The notes: a model not told the origin generated them from the sequence alone. Shown: positions 46,702 to 56,059, numbered from the stretch's first letter. The stretch: DNA of 64,000 bases from Thermococcus sp. 21S7 (GCF_012027615.1 NZ_SNUT01000009.1:1-64000); one strand, 5' to 3'. A program made the numbers and translations.

Positions 46702-47177
46702 CTGACCTCCTCCCCGCCCCTGGGTTAGGGGGTTCCTCGTTGGAACCCTCGCCCTTCAGGGCGGGAAGGTTTGAGGGGTCTTCATAAGAACCCTCTCAAA
46801 TTCGGGTTCTTCGAACCCCTCTGGCCGGGCCTTCGGCCAATTACCCCTACCTCCCGCAAGAGCAGGAAGGCTAGGGGTTATGGTTTTCGCAACCTTCCTC
46901 AAAATGTTGAAAGCACCAACAAGGTCTGCATTCATAACAACGCCCTCTCTGTGGCACTCAAACAAACCTCTAACAAAACGAGCATTAGGATGGCGTTGGC
47001 CACAGAGAGGGCAGGATTGAGAAGTGAAAGCCTCATTCACAACCAAACCCCGGTTTCAGGGTTTAAATATTCTGTACTTTACTGCTTGAGGACTGTTGAG
47101 TTGTTTATTGCATCCCTGCCGCGAACGACGAGGCTTCCAAAAGAAAAACGTAAGGCTTGGAAAAAGAAAAATGTCAG
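46702..47177 (-). mobile_element. IS605-family (TnpB) element relic with internal deletion
   Basis: Bounded by CTGAC (46702-46706) and GTCAG (47173-47177). On the minus strand it opens with a T-rich left end present twice: ATTTTTCTTTTTCC, then TTAC and GTTTTTCTTTTGG. About 100 bases follow with a TATA-like ATATTTAAAC, then the last 96 codons of tnpB. The right end is a G/C-rich hairpin region (CCCGCCCTGAAGGGCGAGG) ending GGGGAGGAGGTCAG. The N-terminal three quarters of tnpB are missing, so it cannot move by itself. Confidence 0.8.
46756..47046 (-). pseudogene. TnpB C-terminal fragment
   Basis: 96 residues: NEAFTSQSCPLCGQRHP, then FECHREGVVMNADLVGAFNI, the zinc-finger and last RuvC aspartate of TnpB, followed by the GGRGNWPKARPEG tail common in Thermococcales copies. 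An in-frame stop (TGA) lies a few codons upstream of GLVVNEAF. The catalytic D and E of the earlier RuvC motifs are absent, so no nuclease can be made. The 3' end of tnpB is also the region that normally encodes the guide (omega) RNA. Confidence 0.85.
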
Positions 47178-48403
47178 CCCCAACCGCGGAGGTCCATCCT
47201 CAAAAGCCTGAACCGGGACACGGAAAGCGGAATCATCGAGAGGGCGGTCAACGTTAGGGAGGCCATAACGGAACCAATGGCAGGGGCAAAGAGGAGTGCG
47301 AGGAGGGGAACAGCCACCAAAGCCCCCCTTCTCGTGAACAGGCCGATGAGAAAGACCAGCGAGGCTAAAAAGAGGGCCACTCCAAAGGAGGCCCCCACGA
47401 AAGGAACCGAGATGGCAAAAACTGCCGAGACCACAAGGAACCGCAGGAGAAGGTAGTCCCTTCCCACCGGCTTGCTCAGCATCAGGAGCGGGCTCTCGGA
47501 GAGCACCTCAAGCGATGCCAGGGGCATGAGGAAGAGCAGGCCGAAGGCCTTGAGAGTTCCCTCAACTGGAAGGAGCATCAGGGGGAGGAGGGCCAAAAAC
47601 GTCCTTGAGGCCCAGAGATTGGCCAGCTCCTTCCTGAACCACCAGGGGAGGGCGGAAAGGTAGAGGGACGGAGGGGACGGCCTCAAAAGTCCCCCAGGCT
47701 CAACACGTAGGAAGATGGCCAGCGCCATCAACGTGAGGACAAGGGAGAAGGCGGCGGTGATGAAGAGCCTGAAAAGGGCGTCCCCGCCGTTATCCGCTTC
47801 CAGATCGCGCGCGAAGAGCTCAAGCTGGGCGCCGGGGGAGAAGAAGACGTAGGTCGTGTAGCGCCGCTCAAGGTTCTCGACGAGCGTGTGGTACTCGGCT
47901 TTTTTGGCCTCGTAGTCCCCAAGGCTGTGGATGCCGAGTGCTTCCTGAGCGTTCTCCTGGGCCTCCATCTGAACGATTCCCGGGGGGACGAAAGTGAGCA
48001 GGAGGAAAAGGATTACCCCGACCGCGAGGGTTTTCCTCGGGTTCCTCAGAACCAGAGCGAGCAGGTATCCGAGCGGGAGGAATGGAAGGGCAAAAAGCGA
48101 GTAGAGGGCTGATGACCGGCTGATGATGACGAAGGGGATTACGATGACGATGCCTGTGAGAACGTCCAAAAGCAGGAGCCGGAGAAAGAGACGGGAGCGC
48201 TTAAAGGGTTTTGGCAGGAGGAGCCCGAGCACGCTTTCCATGCCCCCGGGAAACACGGCTGAGAACAGGAAACCGACCAGGAAGTATGGAATCACCGGGG
48301 ACAGCTCCCCAAAGGCCAGCGCCGTTCCAAGCCCCAGGACGGGCAGGAGCGCAAGCTTTCCACGGAAACGAAGTATCTCAAGGCGCAGGAATGGCAACCC
48401 CAT
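47174..48403 (-). CDS. Multi-pass membrane protein, ABC-2 permease-like
   Basis: 409 residues, about twelve hydrophobic segments in two groups separated by a soluble loop (about residues 150-210). It is the last of three overlapping membrane protein genes. Its TGA stop (47174-47176) lies in the GTCAG end of the TnpB relic. No ATPase is encoded in this operon. Start uncertain: ATG 48403 overlaps the previous stop with GAGGTG directly adjacent. Confidence 0.72.
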   Translation of the reverse strand: MGLPFLRLEILRFRGKLALLPVLGLGTALAFGELSPVIPYFLVGFLFSAVFPGGMESVLGLLLPKPFKRSRLFLRLLLLDVLTGIVIVIPFVIISRSSALYSLFALPFLPLGYLLALVLRNPRKTLAVGVILFLLLTFVPPGIVQMEAQENAQEALGIHSLGDYEAKKAEYHTLVENLERRYTTYVFFSPGAQLELFARDLEADNGGDALFRLFITAAFSLVLTLMALAIFLRVEPGGLLRPSPPSLYLSALPWWFRKELANLWASRTFLALLPLMLLPVEGTLKAFGLLFLMPLASLEVLSESPLLMLSKPVGRDYLLLRFLVVSAVFAISVPFVGASFGVALFLASLVFLIGLFTRRGALVAVPLLALLFAPAIGSVMASLTLTALSMIPLSVSRFRLLRMDLRGWG

Positions 48404-49059
48404 CACCTCAGGTCTATCCTCTCGAAGACCATCACCGCCAGGAGCAGGTAGAGCGAGATGGAGAGCAGGGAGAGGAGAACATCGATTCCGGCTACGCTTC
48501 CAGCAGAAAGCGCCTTCCCCAGAGGAAGAGGGGGAAGGAGGAGCTTTTCGACCAGCCCCGGATTGTCAAGGCGCACGGCGAGCGCCAAAAGCGCGAAAAC
48601 AGCGCCCAAACTGAGGGGAACCCTGAGCTCATCGCGCAGAAACATCCCCGGAATCAGGCAAAGCGCCGAAACTGACAGCAGGAAGAGGACAGTCAGCAGG
48701 GAGGACTGGATGAGCGTTCCCGCATGGGGATAGTAGTGCCAGCCCACTGGGAGCGGGAGAAGCGTGAAGAGAACGGAGAGGAAAGCAACCCCCCCAAAGT
48801 GCTGGAGTAGGAGGGAAACCCTGTGCGAGGGCTTTGCCAGAACCACCGGGTTCCTTGGAACGTCCATGGCATGGAAAGCGACCAGGATTCCGCCGAAGAT
48901 GGCCATGAAGAATGTGTAGTTGCCGATGACCATCTCGGGGGTGAGCACCTTATCCGGGTCGCTGAAGAAAGTCACCGTGTAGAGCACCGACACCAGCAGC
49001 ACGCCGTAGAGCGTCTTCGCGTGGGTGTATTCTTTGAGTTTGAGCTCGAACAGCCACAT
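48403..49059 (-). CDS. Multi-pass membrane protein, ABC-2 permease-like
   Basis: 218 residues, six helices. A cytoplasmic opening (WLFELKLKEYTHAKTLYGVLL) of the type found in ABC-2 permeases is visible. Its stop overlaps the next gene start. Function unknown. Confidence 0.72.
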   Translation of the reverse strand: MWLFELKLKEYTHAKTLYGVLLVSVLYTVTFFSDPDKVLTPEMVIGNYTFFMAIFGGILVAFHAMDVPRNPVVLAKPSHRVSLLLQHFGGVAFLSVLFTLLPLPVGWHYYPHAGTLIQSSLLTVLFLLSVSALCLIPGMFLRDELRVPLSLGAVFALLALAVRLDNPGLVEKLLLPPLPLGKALSAGSVAGIDVLLSLLSISLYLLLAVMVFERIDLR

Positions 49060-49060
49060 C

Positions 49061-49621
49061 TCAGGACCTCCATTCCTTCCTTTTGACTGCGTGGAGGTAT
49101 GCGAGAGTGTAGATAGCCAGCGTCAGCGCGGAAGGGCCAACCCCGTAGTATGAAGACGCCAGCGGATTCCAGAGCGCGGGAAACCACCGCCCGGAACCCA
49201 TCAGGTGAACGGACGTTAGGACAAAGAAGAGGGGAGGGACGAGGGAAGCTTTTATCCCCATCCCCAGTACCGCGAACAGCAGGGCCGCGGGGACCGCGGA
49301 GAGAACGAGGAGGACGGCGTTCCCGAAGTTCCTGGAGGGGAGGGCGAAGAGGAGGGGAATGGAAAGGGCAATTGAAAACGCGATTAGAACTGAGATGGCA
49401 TAGTCCAGTCTTGAAACGGGGTTTTTCAGCTCGATTACCGCGTTTCGGAACGTCACAGCGGCGAGGGGAAACGCCGCGATTAGAATAAACAGCGCAAGGG
49501 TCATCGCCGGCGTCGTTGAGGGAGACAACCTGGAGTAGGCGAGCGAGATGGCGGAAAGGACGATGAGGACTTTTCCAAGCCTGCGCAGGTGAACCCTCAC
49601 CAGCCAGCCGTTCGTTCCCAT
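49061..49621 (-). CDS. Multi-pass membrane protein
   Basis: 186 residues with about six helices; the N-terminus is basic (VRVHLRRLGK). First gene of the three-gene membrane operon, one base before the next. No family recognised. Confidence 0.7.
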   Translation of the reverse strand: MGTNGWLVRVHLRRLGKVLIVLSAISLAYSRLSPSTTPAMTLALFILIAAFPLAAVTFRNAVIELKNPVSRLDYAISVLIAFSIALSIPLLFALPSRNFGNAVLLVLSAVPAALLFAVLGMGIKASLVPPLFFVLTSVHLMGSGRWFPALWNPLASSYYGVGPSALTLAIYTLAYLHAVKRKEWRS

Positions 49622-49660
49622 TGGGAGTTAGAAGGAAAGGAAAATTTAAAAACCTAACCC

Positions 49661-52402
49661 TCAGCCGAGCCTTCTCCTGACCGCCTCTACCGCCTCCTCT
49701 GCCTTCAGCGGGTTCTTGATTCTGCCCTGGGCGAGCTCCTTCCTTCCGCCGCCGCCACCGCCGGCGACCGAGGTTATTATTCTCGCCAGCTCTCCAGCTT
49801 TGAAGTCGAGGCCGTCGCCAACGGCAACGACGAAGTGGCCCTCCCTGCTGACGAGGACTATAACCCTCCTCTCCTTCCTGAGCCGGTTGGCAGCTTCGCG
49901 GAGGTCGTCCATCGCGCCCTCGACCACGGCACCGATGAACTCGACGTCGCCAACCTTCTCGACCTTGCTCTCAAGCTCGTAGACGAGGAGCTTGGCGAGT
50001 TCTTTCCTCAGCTTCTCGACCTCTTTCTTAGCCTCCTTCCACTCGTTGAAGAACCTCCCAGCCGTCTCCGGCACCTTCTCGACCGGAACGCGGAAGGTCT
50101 CGGCGGTTCTCTTGAGGAGCCTCTCGGTCTCCTGCATCCAGTCAACCGCGGCCTCTCCGGCGGCGAAGATTATACGCTCAACGCCGTCCTGTATGCGCTC
50201 GGTTCTCAGAATCTTGATCGGGCCGACCAAACCGGTGTTCGGCAGGTGCGTTCCACCGCAGGCCTGGACGTCCCAGTCCTCTATCTTGAGGACTCTAATC
50301 GTCCTTCCTGGAACGACGCCACCCTGGTACAGCCTGAACCCGTACTTCATCTCGGCCTCGGTTCTCGGAAGCCACTCCCAGGTCACCTTCCTGTTCTCCA
50401 TGACTGCCCTGTTGGCGAGCCTCTCAATCTCCCTGAGTTCCTCCTCACTTATGCGCTTGTAGTGGCTTATGTCGAGCCTGGCCCAGTCGGTGTGGAGCTG
50501 TGAACCGGCCTGCCAGACGTGCTTTCCGAGAACCCTAACGAGCGCTCCCATGAGGACGTGGGTTCCGGTGTGGTGGCGCATGTGCTGGATTCTCCTGTTC
50601 CAGTCGATCCTTCCGTGAACCTTCGCGCCGGGCCTGAATAGCTCAGGCCTCTCGACCCTGTGGAGGATGACCTTCCCTATCTTCTGAACGTTCCTGACCT
50701 CGACCCTCTCCCCATCAACTTCGAGTTCACCGAGGTCGCACGGCTGGCCTCCGCCCTCCGGGTAGAAGGCGGTCTGGTTGAGCACCACCCAGCCGTCTAT
50801 GACCTTGAGAACCTCGGCATCGAACTCCCTCATGAACGGGTCTTCGTAGTAGAGCGTCCTCGTGTCCGGGAGTTCCTTGACGAGCTCAAAGTCAACGACG
50901 TATTTGGCGGCCTCTTCCTTCGCGGTCTTCTCGGCGTCCTTGGCGACGAGGGTGTAGAAGTTGTCGGGAATGTGAACTTTAATCCCCTCGCCCCTGGCGA
51001 CTTCCGCGACTATTTCAGGGGTTAAGCCGTGGCTCTCGTAGAACAGGATGAGCTTCTCCAGGGGTATCTCGTCCCCCCCGGACTTTTTAAGCTTGGAAAT
51101 CTCGCGCCTCACGAGGTCGCTTCCGCGCTTAAGGGTCTCCCGGTAGCGCTTCTCCTCGACGTTGACTATATCGATGATTACATCCTCCATCTCCCCGAAC
51201 TCCGGGAAAGTCCTGTAAAGCTCCTTGATGTGCATCGCAACTACCTCGCTCAGCGGCATCTCCAGCCCGAGCTCGCGGAGGTGCCTTATGCTCTTCCTTA
51301 TCAGGAGCCTCGCAAGGTAGCCTGCCTTGACGTTGGACGGAATGACGCCGTCGGCCAGCATGAACGTCAGTGCCTTCGTGTGGTCGGCTATCGCGTAGAC
51401 CAGCTCGTAGGGTCTCACGGCCTTCTCAAGCTCCTCAACGCTGATTCCAACGCGTCTCGCGACCTCCTGGCGGAGAACCTTGAGGTCGCCCATGTCCTCG
51501 ATGTCGAACATTCCAGCGAGGCGGGAGTTCTCCATGAGAATTCTCTCGTCTATCTTCTCTATCCCGGCCGCCCTCTTCAGCGGCTCGACGACGTAGCCGA
51601 GAACTGCGTCGTAGGCCGTTGGCGTTCCCTGGCTCATCCAGACGAGTCTCTCAAGGCCGTAGCCGGTGTCAACTACCCTCGTCTCCATCGGCACGTAGCG
51701 GTCGCCCTTTATCTCGACGACCTGGCTCGGATCGGCGTTCTCCGGGGCCTTCTTGTACTGCATGAAGACGAGGGTTGCAACCTCAAGACCGCGGTAGAGC
51801 ACCTCGAAGGCCGGGCCCGCGTTTCCTCCGCCTGCCCACGGGTTCTCCTTGAAGGTTATGTCCTCGGCCTTCATTCCGAGGTCTTTCGTGAAAAACTCGA
51901 ATGCCAGCTCGACCGTCTCGTCCATCCAGTATACCGGCTTGCCGGGGTAGTTGAAGGCGTGGTGGGCCATCATCTCGAAGATGGTGAAGTGTCTGCCGGT
52001 TATTCCAACGTTGTCTATGTCGGTGAACCTTATCGAGGGCTGGCTTATCGTGAGCGGATTCGCGGGAGGATCGGCCTCACCGCTGATGACCCAGGGCTGG
52101 AAGTCCATTATGCTTGCACCAACGAGGAGAACGTCGTCCCTCCAGCGCGGCAGAACTGGATAGCGCTTCACCCTTCCGTGGCCGTGTCTCTCGAAGAAGC
52201 TCAGGAACTTCTCGCGCATCTCCTCAAGGGTGTACTTCTTCGGTATCCCGGGCTTTCCTATGAAGGCGTACTCGTCACAGGGCGGGTCGCCGCAGGTCTC
52301 CCTGTCCGGGTCGAGCGTCCAGAAGAACTTCCCGCACTTGGGACACTGCTTTCTGATCCATCCTTCCTCCTTAAACATTCTGGTCGTCATGTCCATGCTC
52401 AT
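49661..52402 (-). CDS. alaS: Alanyl-tRNA synthetase
   Basis: Attaches alanine to tRNA-Ala; 913 residues. Seen: an N-terminal zinc-binding extension typical of archaea ([23 protein letters not shown]), class II motifs in the first 270 residues, editing-domain ligands [12 protein letters not shown] near 600 and [10 protein letters not shown] near 705. A C-terminal Gly-rich [14 protein letters not shown] follows. ATG 52402 follows GAGGTGAGG. A free-standing editing protein (AlaX) is also encoded in this window. Confidence 0.97.
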   Translation of the reverse strand: MSMDMTTRMFKEEGWIRKQCPKCGKFFWTLDPDRETCGDPPCDEYAFIGKPGIPKKYTLEEMREKFLSFFERHGHGRVKRYPVLPRWRDDVLLVGASIMDFQPWVISGEADPPANPLTISQPSIRFTDIDNVGITGRHFTIFEMMAHHAFNYPGKPVYWMDETVELAFEFFTKDLGMKAEDITFKENPWAGGGNAGPAFEVLYRGLEVATLVFMQYKKAPENADPSQVVEIKGDRYVPMETRVVDTGYGLERLVWMSQGTPTAYDAVLGYVVEPLKRAAGIEKIDERILMENSRLAGMFDIEDMGDLKVLRQEVARRVGISVEELEKAVRPYELVYAIADHTKALTFMLADGVIPSNVKAGYLARLLIRKSIRHLRELGLEMPLSEVVAMHIKELYRTFPEFGEMEDVIIDIVNVEEKRYRETLKRGSDLVRREISKLKKSGGDEIPLEKLILFYESHGLTPEIVAEVARGEGIKVHIPDNFYTLVAKDAEKTAKEEAAKYVVDFELVKELPDTRTLYYEDPFMREFDAEVLKVIDGWVVLNQTAFYPEGGGQPCDLGELEVDGERVEVRNVQKIGKVILHRVERPELFRPGAKVHGRIDWNRRIQHMRHHTGTHVLMGALVRVLGKHVWQAGSQLHTDWARLDISHYKRISEEELREIERLANRAVMENRKVTWEWLPRTEAEMKYGFRLYQGGVVPGRTIRVLKIEDWDVQACGGTHLPNTGLVGPIKILRTERIQDGVERIIFAAGEAAVDWMQETERLLKRTAETFRVPVEKVPETAGRFFNEWKEAKKEVEKLRKELAKLLVYELESKVEKVGDVEFIGAVVEGAMDDLREAANRLRKERRVIVLVSREGHFVVAVGDGLDFKAGELARIITSVAGGGGGGRKELAQGRIKNPLKAEEAVEAVRRRLG

Positions 52403-52459
52403 AATCCTCACCTCTTTAAACTGAAGTAGAAACGGAAGCGGGACTAATTAAAGTTTCCC

Positions 52460-52756
52460 TTATTCCTTCGAATCCCGTTCAAGGTCGAGCTCAACGTCCT
52501 CGAACCTATCCTCATCAATGATTACGAAGGGAATCCTGAGCTTTCGAAGGAACTCAACGAGTCTTTTCTCGCGTTTTTCCATCAACTCAACTTTGTGCCT
52601 AAGGCTTGCGTTCTCTATCGCCAGACGGTTGGCCTCGTCCACCTTGAGGTTCAGCTGCATGCGGAGTTCCGTTATTTCGTCCTCCAGCTCCCGTATGGAG
52701 CGTTCAAGGCGCTCGATTTCCTCCAGGTACTCGCGGCAGAGGCGCTTTCGTATCAT
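52460..52756 (-). CDS. Small coiled-coil protein
   Basis: 98 residues. Residues 8-70 form a leucine-heptad coiled coil (LEEIERLERSIRELEDEI and onward); the C-terminus is acidic after a short beta segment (IPFVIIDEDRFEDVEL). No family recognised. No clear RBS precedes the ATG; instead a C/D box sRNA ends about five bases before it, so the two may share a transcript. Confidence 0.72.
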   Translation of the reverse strand: MIRKRLCREYLEEIERLERSIRELEDEITELRMQLNLKVDEANRLAIENASLRHKVELMEKREKRLVEFLRKLRIPFVIIDEDRFEDVELDLERDSKE

Positions 52757-52759
52757 CTC

Positions 52760-52813
52760 GGTCAGCCCCGCGAAACGTCATCACCAATCAGGGGGCTCCA
52801 GACTCATCATCCC
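52760..52813 (-). ncRNA. C/D box sRNA (2'-O-methylation guide)
   Basis: Read on the minus strand: C box ATGATGA (52804-52810), 12-base guide GTCTGGAGCCCC (52792-52803), D' box CTGA (52788-52791), a 3-base spacer, C' box GTGATGA (52778-52784). The second 12-base guide CGTTTCGCGGGG (52766-52777) and D box CTGA (52762-52765) follow. All four boxes match consensus, both guides have the standard length and the whole is about 52 bases, the usual archaeal size. By the fifth-base rule the guides would direct methylation of a C in GGGGCUCCAGAC and a G in CCCCGCGAAACG. The target RNAs were not identified. Confidence 0.9.
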
Positions 52814-52902
52814 CAACCATTAACGCGTTCAAGCTCATAAGCCTTTGCCCGCGAAGGTTTTTCAAAAATGAAACACTTTTCTTTTATTAATCTCAAAGTC
52901 AA

Positions 52903-52914
52903 ACTTTAAAAAGG
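52903..52914 (+). promoter_or_regulatory. TATA box of the alanine symporter gene
   Basis: ACTTTAAAAAGG predicts transcription near 52932 and a leader of about 75 bases, longer than usual in this window. In it, TGTACTGG (52929-52936) could pair with CCAGTACA (52975-52982). Confidence 0.5.
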
Positions 52915-52978
52915 ATAAAGCACATAAATGTACTGGCTAGTAATGCCATGTGCAGTATACGCGGTAAAAGACCACCAG

Positions 52979-52990
52979 TACACATGTGTA
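52979..52990. promoter_or_regulatory. Perfect 12-bp palindrome in the symporter leader
   Basis: TACACATGTGTA is a perfect inverted repeat just before the GAGGTG RBS (52997-53002). A DNA-binding regulator or RNA structure could use it. Unknown. Confidence 0.45.
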
Positions 52991-53008
52991 GGTTTAGAGG
53001 TGTTAAAG

Positions 53009-54559
53009 ATGAGCGCCATCGTGGACTTTATAAACTGGCTCGATGGGGAAGTCTGGGGCATACCCATGATAGTGTTGCTGCTGGGCACCGGTATTCTCCT
53101 GACAGCGTTTCTGAAAGTGATACAGTTCAGGCGCTTGGGCTGGTCCATCAAGTTCACCCTCTTCGAGGGCAGGAAAAAGACCGGTGAGGGTGACATCACC
53201 CCGTTCCAGGCGTTAATGGCAACTATATCAGGAACCGTCGGTATCGGAAACATAGCCGGTGTTGCAACGGCAATCCATTTCGGTGGCCCCGGAGCCCTGT
53301 TCTGGATGTGGATAACGGCACTCGTGGGAATGGCCACGAGGTACTCGGAGGGACTCCTTGGAGTTGCCTTCAGGGACACCCTTCCCGACGGAACGATGAT
53401 AGGAGGAACCTTCAACTTCCTCGAAAAGGGCTTTGCCATGGAAAACATACCAAAGACGGGTAAATACATAGCGGCGATTTTCACACTGCTCTTTGCCCTC
53501 TTCGTCGGCTACGACGCCACCAAGCTGGCCGGCGCCACCCAGGTGGGGGCAATAATAGTCGCGATACTCTTCGGCATCCTCGGCCTCTTCCTGCTCAAAG
53601 ATGACGCATATCCAACGCTCGGAAAGGTGCTGGCGATACTCTTTGCGCTCTTCGCCTCCATAGCGGCCTTCGGAATAGGCAACATGACGCAGTCGAACTC
53701 CGTTGCCGACGCCCTGAAAACGGCCTTCGACATCCCGATGTGGGTTACGGGTCTGGTTCTGGCGGTGCTGACGTTCGTAGTCGTCATAGGCGGTATCAAG
53801 AGGATCGGTGAAGTCGCGGAGATGCTCGTGCCGTTCATGGCAATAATATACTTCCTCTTCGCCATAGGCGTCTGGATAAAGTTCGCAGGGAAGCTCCCAA
53901 GTGCCATCGCACTCATCATCAACGACGCCTTCACAGGAAAGGCCGTGGCAGGCGGTGCGATCGGCCAGGTCATCCTCTGGGGTGTCAAGAGGGGTCTGTT
54001 CTCCAACGAGGCAGGTCTCGGTACCGCAACGCTCGCCCACGCCGCGGCCAAGACCGACCACCCCTCCAGGCAGGCCCACGTCGCGATGCTCGGTCCGTTC
54101 ATAGACACCCTCATCATCTGTACCCTCACCGGCGTCTCGATAGTCGTCACGGAGGCCTACCTCAACCCCGACCTCAACGGTGCACCGCTCACCCAGGCGG
54201 CTTTCGCGGCTGCCTTCGGACACGCGGGCGAGATAATGGTCGCCATAGGCATCGTGCTCTTCGCCTACTCGACGATACTCGCCTGGTCCTTCTACGGCAG
54301 GCAGAACGTCATGTACCTCGCCAAGTGGCTCGAACAGGACCCCGAGAAGTTCGCCAAGCTCTATCCGAAGCTGCACCTAATCTACAACCTGCTCTTCGTC
54401 GTCTTCATCTACGTGGGTTCGGTGACCAAGCTGGAAACGGTCTGGAACTTCTCGGACATGATGAACGGACTCATGGCGATACCGAACCTGATAGGCCTGC
54501 TCGTCCTCTCATGGTACGTCAAGAAGAAGACGGACGAGTTCGTCTCGGCCAACCCGTGA
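53009..54559 (+). CDS. Sodium:alanine symporter (AGCS family)
   Basis: Takes up alanine or glycine with sodium; 516 residues and about eleven helices. Family signatures: MATISGTVGIGNIAGVATAI near residue 70, GPGALFWMWITALVGMATRY, and GLFSNEAGLGTATLAHAAAK near residue 335. ATG 53009 has GAGGTG upstream; the frame to 52928 adds residues with no family character and would cover the palindrome. The next gene, 36 bases on, encodes an aminotransferase-fold enzyme that may act on the imported amino acid. Confidence 0.94.
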   Translation: MSAIVDFINWLDGEVWGIPMIVLLLGTGILLTAFLKVIQFRRLGWSIKFTLFEGRKKTGEGDITPFQALMATISGTVGIGNIAGVATAIHFGGPGALFWMWITALVGMATRYSEGLLGVAFRDTLPDGTMIGGTFNFLEKGFAMENIPKTGKYIAAIFTLLFALFVGYDATKLAGATQVGAIIVAILFGILGLFLLKDDAYPTLGKVLAILFALFASIAAFGIGNMTQSNSVADALKTAFDIPMWVTGLVLAVLTFVVVIGGIKRIGEVAEMLVPFMAIIYFLFAIGVWIKFAGKLPSAIALIINDAFTGKAVAGGAIGQVILWGVKRGLFSNEAGLGTATLAHAAAKTDHPSRQAHVAMLGPFIDTLIICTLTGVSIVVTEAYLNPDLNGAPLTQAAFAAAFGHAGEIMVAIGIVLFAYSTILAWSFYGRQNVMYLAKWLEQDPEKFAKLYPKLHLIYNLLFVVFIYVGSVTKLETVWNFSDMMNGLMAIPNLIGLLVLSWYVKKKTDEFVSANP

Positions 54560-54595
54560 CCTCTCGTTTTTTCAACTTTTTACCCCTTCGAGGCG

Positions 54596-55984
54596 ATGAA
54601 AATGACTTCTGAGTACCCGAAAATCCTGGTCAAACCCCCGGGACCAAAGGCGAGGGAGCTCATTGAGAGGGAAGAAAAAGTTATCTCGCCGGGCCTTGGG
54701 GTCAAGCTCTTCCCCGTGGTTCCGGAAAGGGGCTACGGTGCGCTGATAGAGGACGTTGACGGAAACGTCTTCATAGACTTTTTAGCGGGAGCCGCGGCCG
54801 CCTCGACCGGCTACGCGCATCCGAAGCTCGTGAGGGAGGTTCAGGAGCAGGTGGAGAAGATACAGCACTCGATGATTGGATACACCTACAGCAAGCGCGC
54901 GATAGAGGTCGCCGAGATACTCGCGGAGAAGGCTCCCGTGGAGGAACCGCTGATGCTCTTCGGCATGAGCGGGAGCGACGCGATGGATTTGACCATGCAG
55001 GTGGCGAGATTCGCCACGAGAAGGCCGTGGATGATAGCGTTCATCGGCGCCTACCACGGTCAGACCTACGGCGCCACTTCAATAGCGGCCTTCCAGAGCT
55101 CCCAGAAGCGCGGTCTGTCCCCCCTGATTCCCAACGTTGTCTGGGTGCCCTATCCAAACCCGTACAGAAACGTCTGGGGAATAAACGGCTACGACGAGCC
55201 GGACGAGCTGATAAACCGCTTCCTCGACTACCTTGAGGGCTACATCTTCGCCCACGTGCTCCCTCCCGACGAGACGGCCGTTCTCATAGCTGAACCCATC
55301 CAGGGCGACGGGGGAATAGTCGTTCCGCCGGAGAACTTCTTCATCGAACTCAAGCGGCTCCTCGACGAGCACGGAATACTCCTGGCGATGGACGAGGTGC
55401 AGACGGGGATTGGAAGAACCGGGAAGTGGTTCGCCAGCGAATGGTTCGGCGTTGAGCCTGATCTCCTGGCCTTCGGCAAGGGCGTCGCCAGCGGTATGGG
55501 GCTGAGTGGGGTTATCGGGAGGGGAGAGCTGATGAAAGGCCTGACGAGCGGCTCCGCGCTCCTAACCCCCGCCGCAAACCCCGTGATTTCAGCAGCAGCA
55601 TACGCTACGCTGAGGATAATCGAGGAGGAGAACCTCCTCCAAAACGCCCTGCGCGTCGGGGGGTTCATTCAGAAACGCCTGCGGGAGATGCAGGAAGATT
55701 ACGAGGTAATCGGAGACGTCCGCGGAAAGGGTCTGATGATAGGGGCGGAGATAGTCAAACCCGACGGAAAGCCTGACCCGGAGCTGACCGGGAAGGTGTG
55801 CTGGCGCGCCTTCGAGCTCGGCCTCATTCTGCCCAGCTACGGCATGTTTGGAAACGTGATAAGGATAACGCCGCCGCTCGTGATAACCGAAGAGCTCGCC
55901 GAGAGGGGCCTTGAAATAATGGAGCGGGCTCTCAAAGATGCTCTGGCCGGGAAGGTCACCCACAGAACCGTTACGTGGCACTGA
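54596..55984 (+). CDS. Class III PLP enzyme, aminotransferase or amino acid racemase
   Basis: 462 residues. Seen: GxxxxDVDGNVFIDFLAG opening of the family, AYHGQTYGA, AMDEVQTGIGRTGKWFA, and the PLP lysine in LLAFGKGVASG. The opening YPKILVKPPGPKA and the length match the Thermococcales group that includes both ornithine-type aminotransferases and broad amino acid racemases. The neighbouring alanine symporter makes an alanine-related racemase or aminotransferase the best guess, but the sequence alone cannot decide. ATG 54602 is an alternative start. Confidence 0.9.
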   Translation: MKMTSEYPKILVKPPGPKARELIEREEKVISPGLGVKLFPVVPERGYGALIEDVDGNVFIDFLAGAAAASTGYAHPKLVREVQEQVEKIQHSMIGYTYSKRAIEVAEILAEKAPVEEPLMLFGMSGSDAMDLTMQVARFATRRPWMIAFIGAYHGQTYGATSIAAFQSSQKRGLSPLIPNVVWVPYPNPYRNVWGINGYDEPDELINRFLDYLEGYIFAHVLPPDETAVLIAEPIQGDGGIVVPPENFFIELKRLLDEHGILLAMDEVQTGIGRTGKWFASEWFGVEPDLLAFGKGVASGMGLSGVIGRGELMKGLTSGSALLTPAANPVISAAAYATLRIIEEENLLQNALRVGGFIQKRLREMQEDYEVIGDVRGKGLMIGAEIVKPDGKPDPELTGKVCWRAFELGLILPSYGMFGNVIRITPPLVITEELAERGLEIMERALKDALAGKVTHRTVTWH

Positions 55985-56059
55985 TTCCCCTCCAACTTCC
56001 AATATTTTTGAACCGGTCGATGAAGAAGTTTTTAAGAGAAAGCCGCTGAGCTTCATCCC

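Noticed and set aside
51029-52429. Long plus-strand open frame of 466 codons
   Set aside because: Antisense to alaS, whose motifs are complete; composition is that of a shadow frame.
53228-54376. Minus-strand open frame of 382 codons
   Set aside because: Antisense to the alanine symporter. Highly charged with no recognisable domain.
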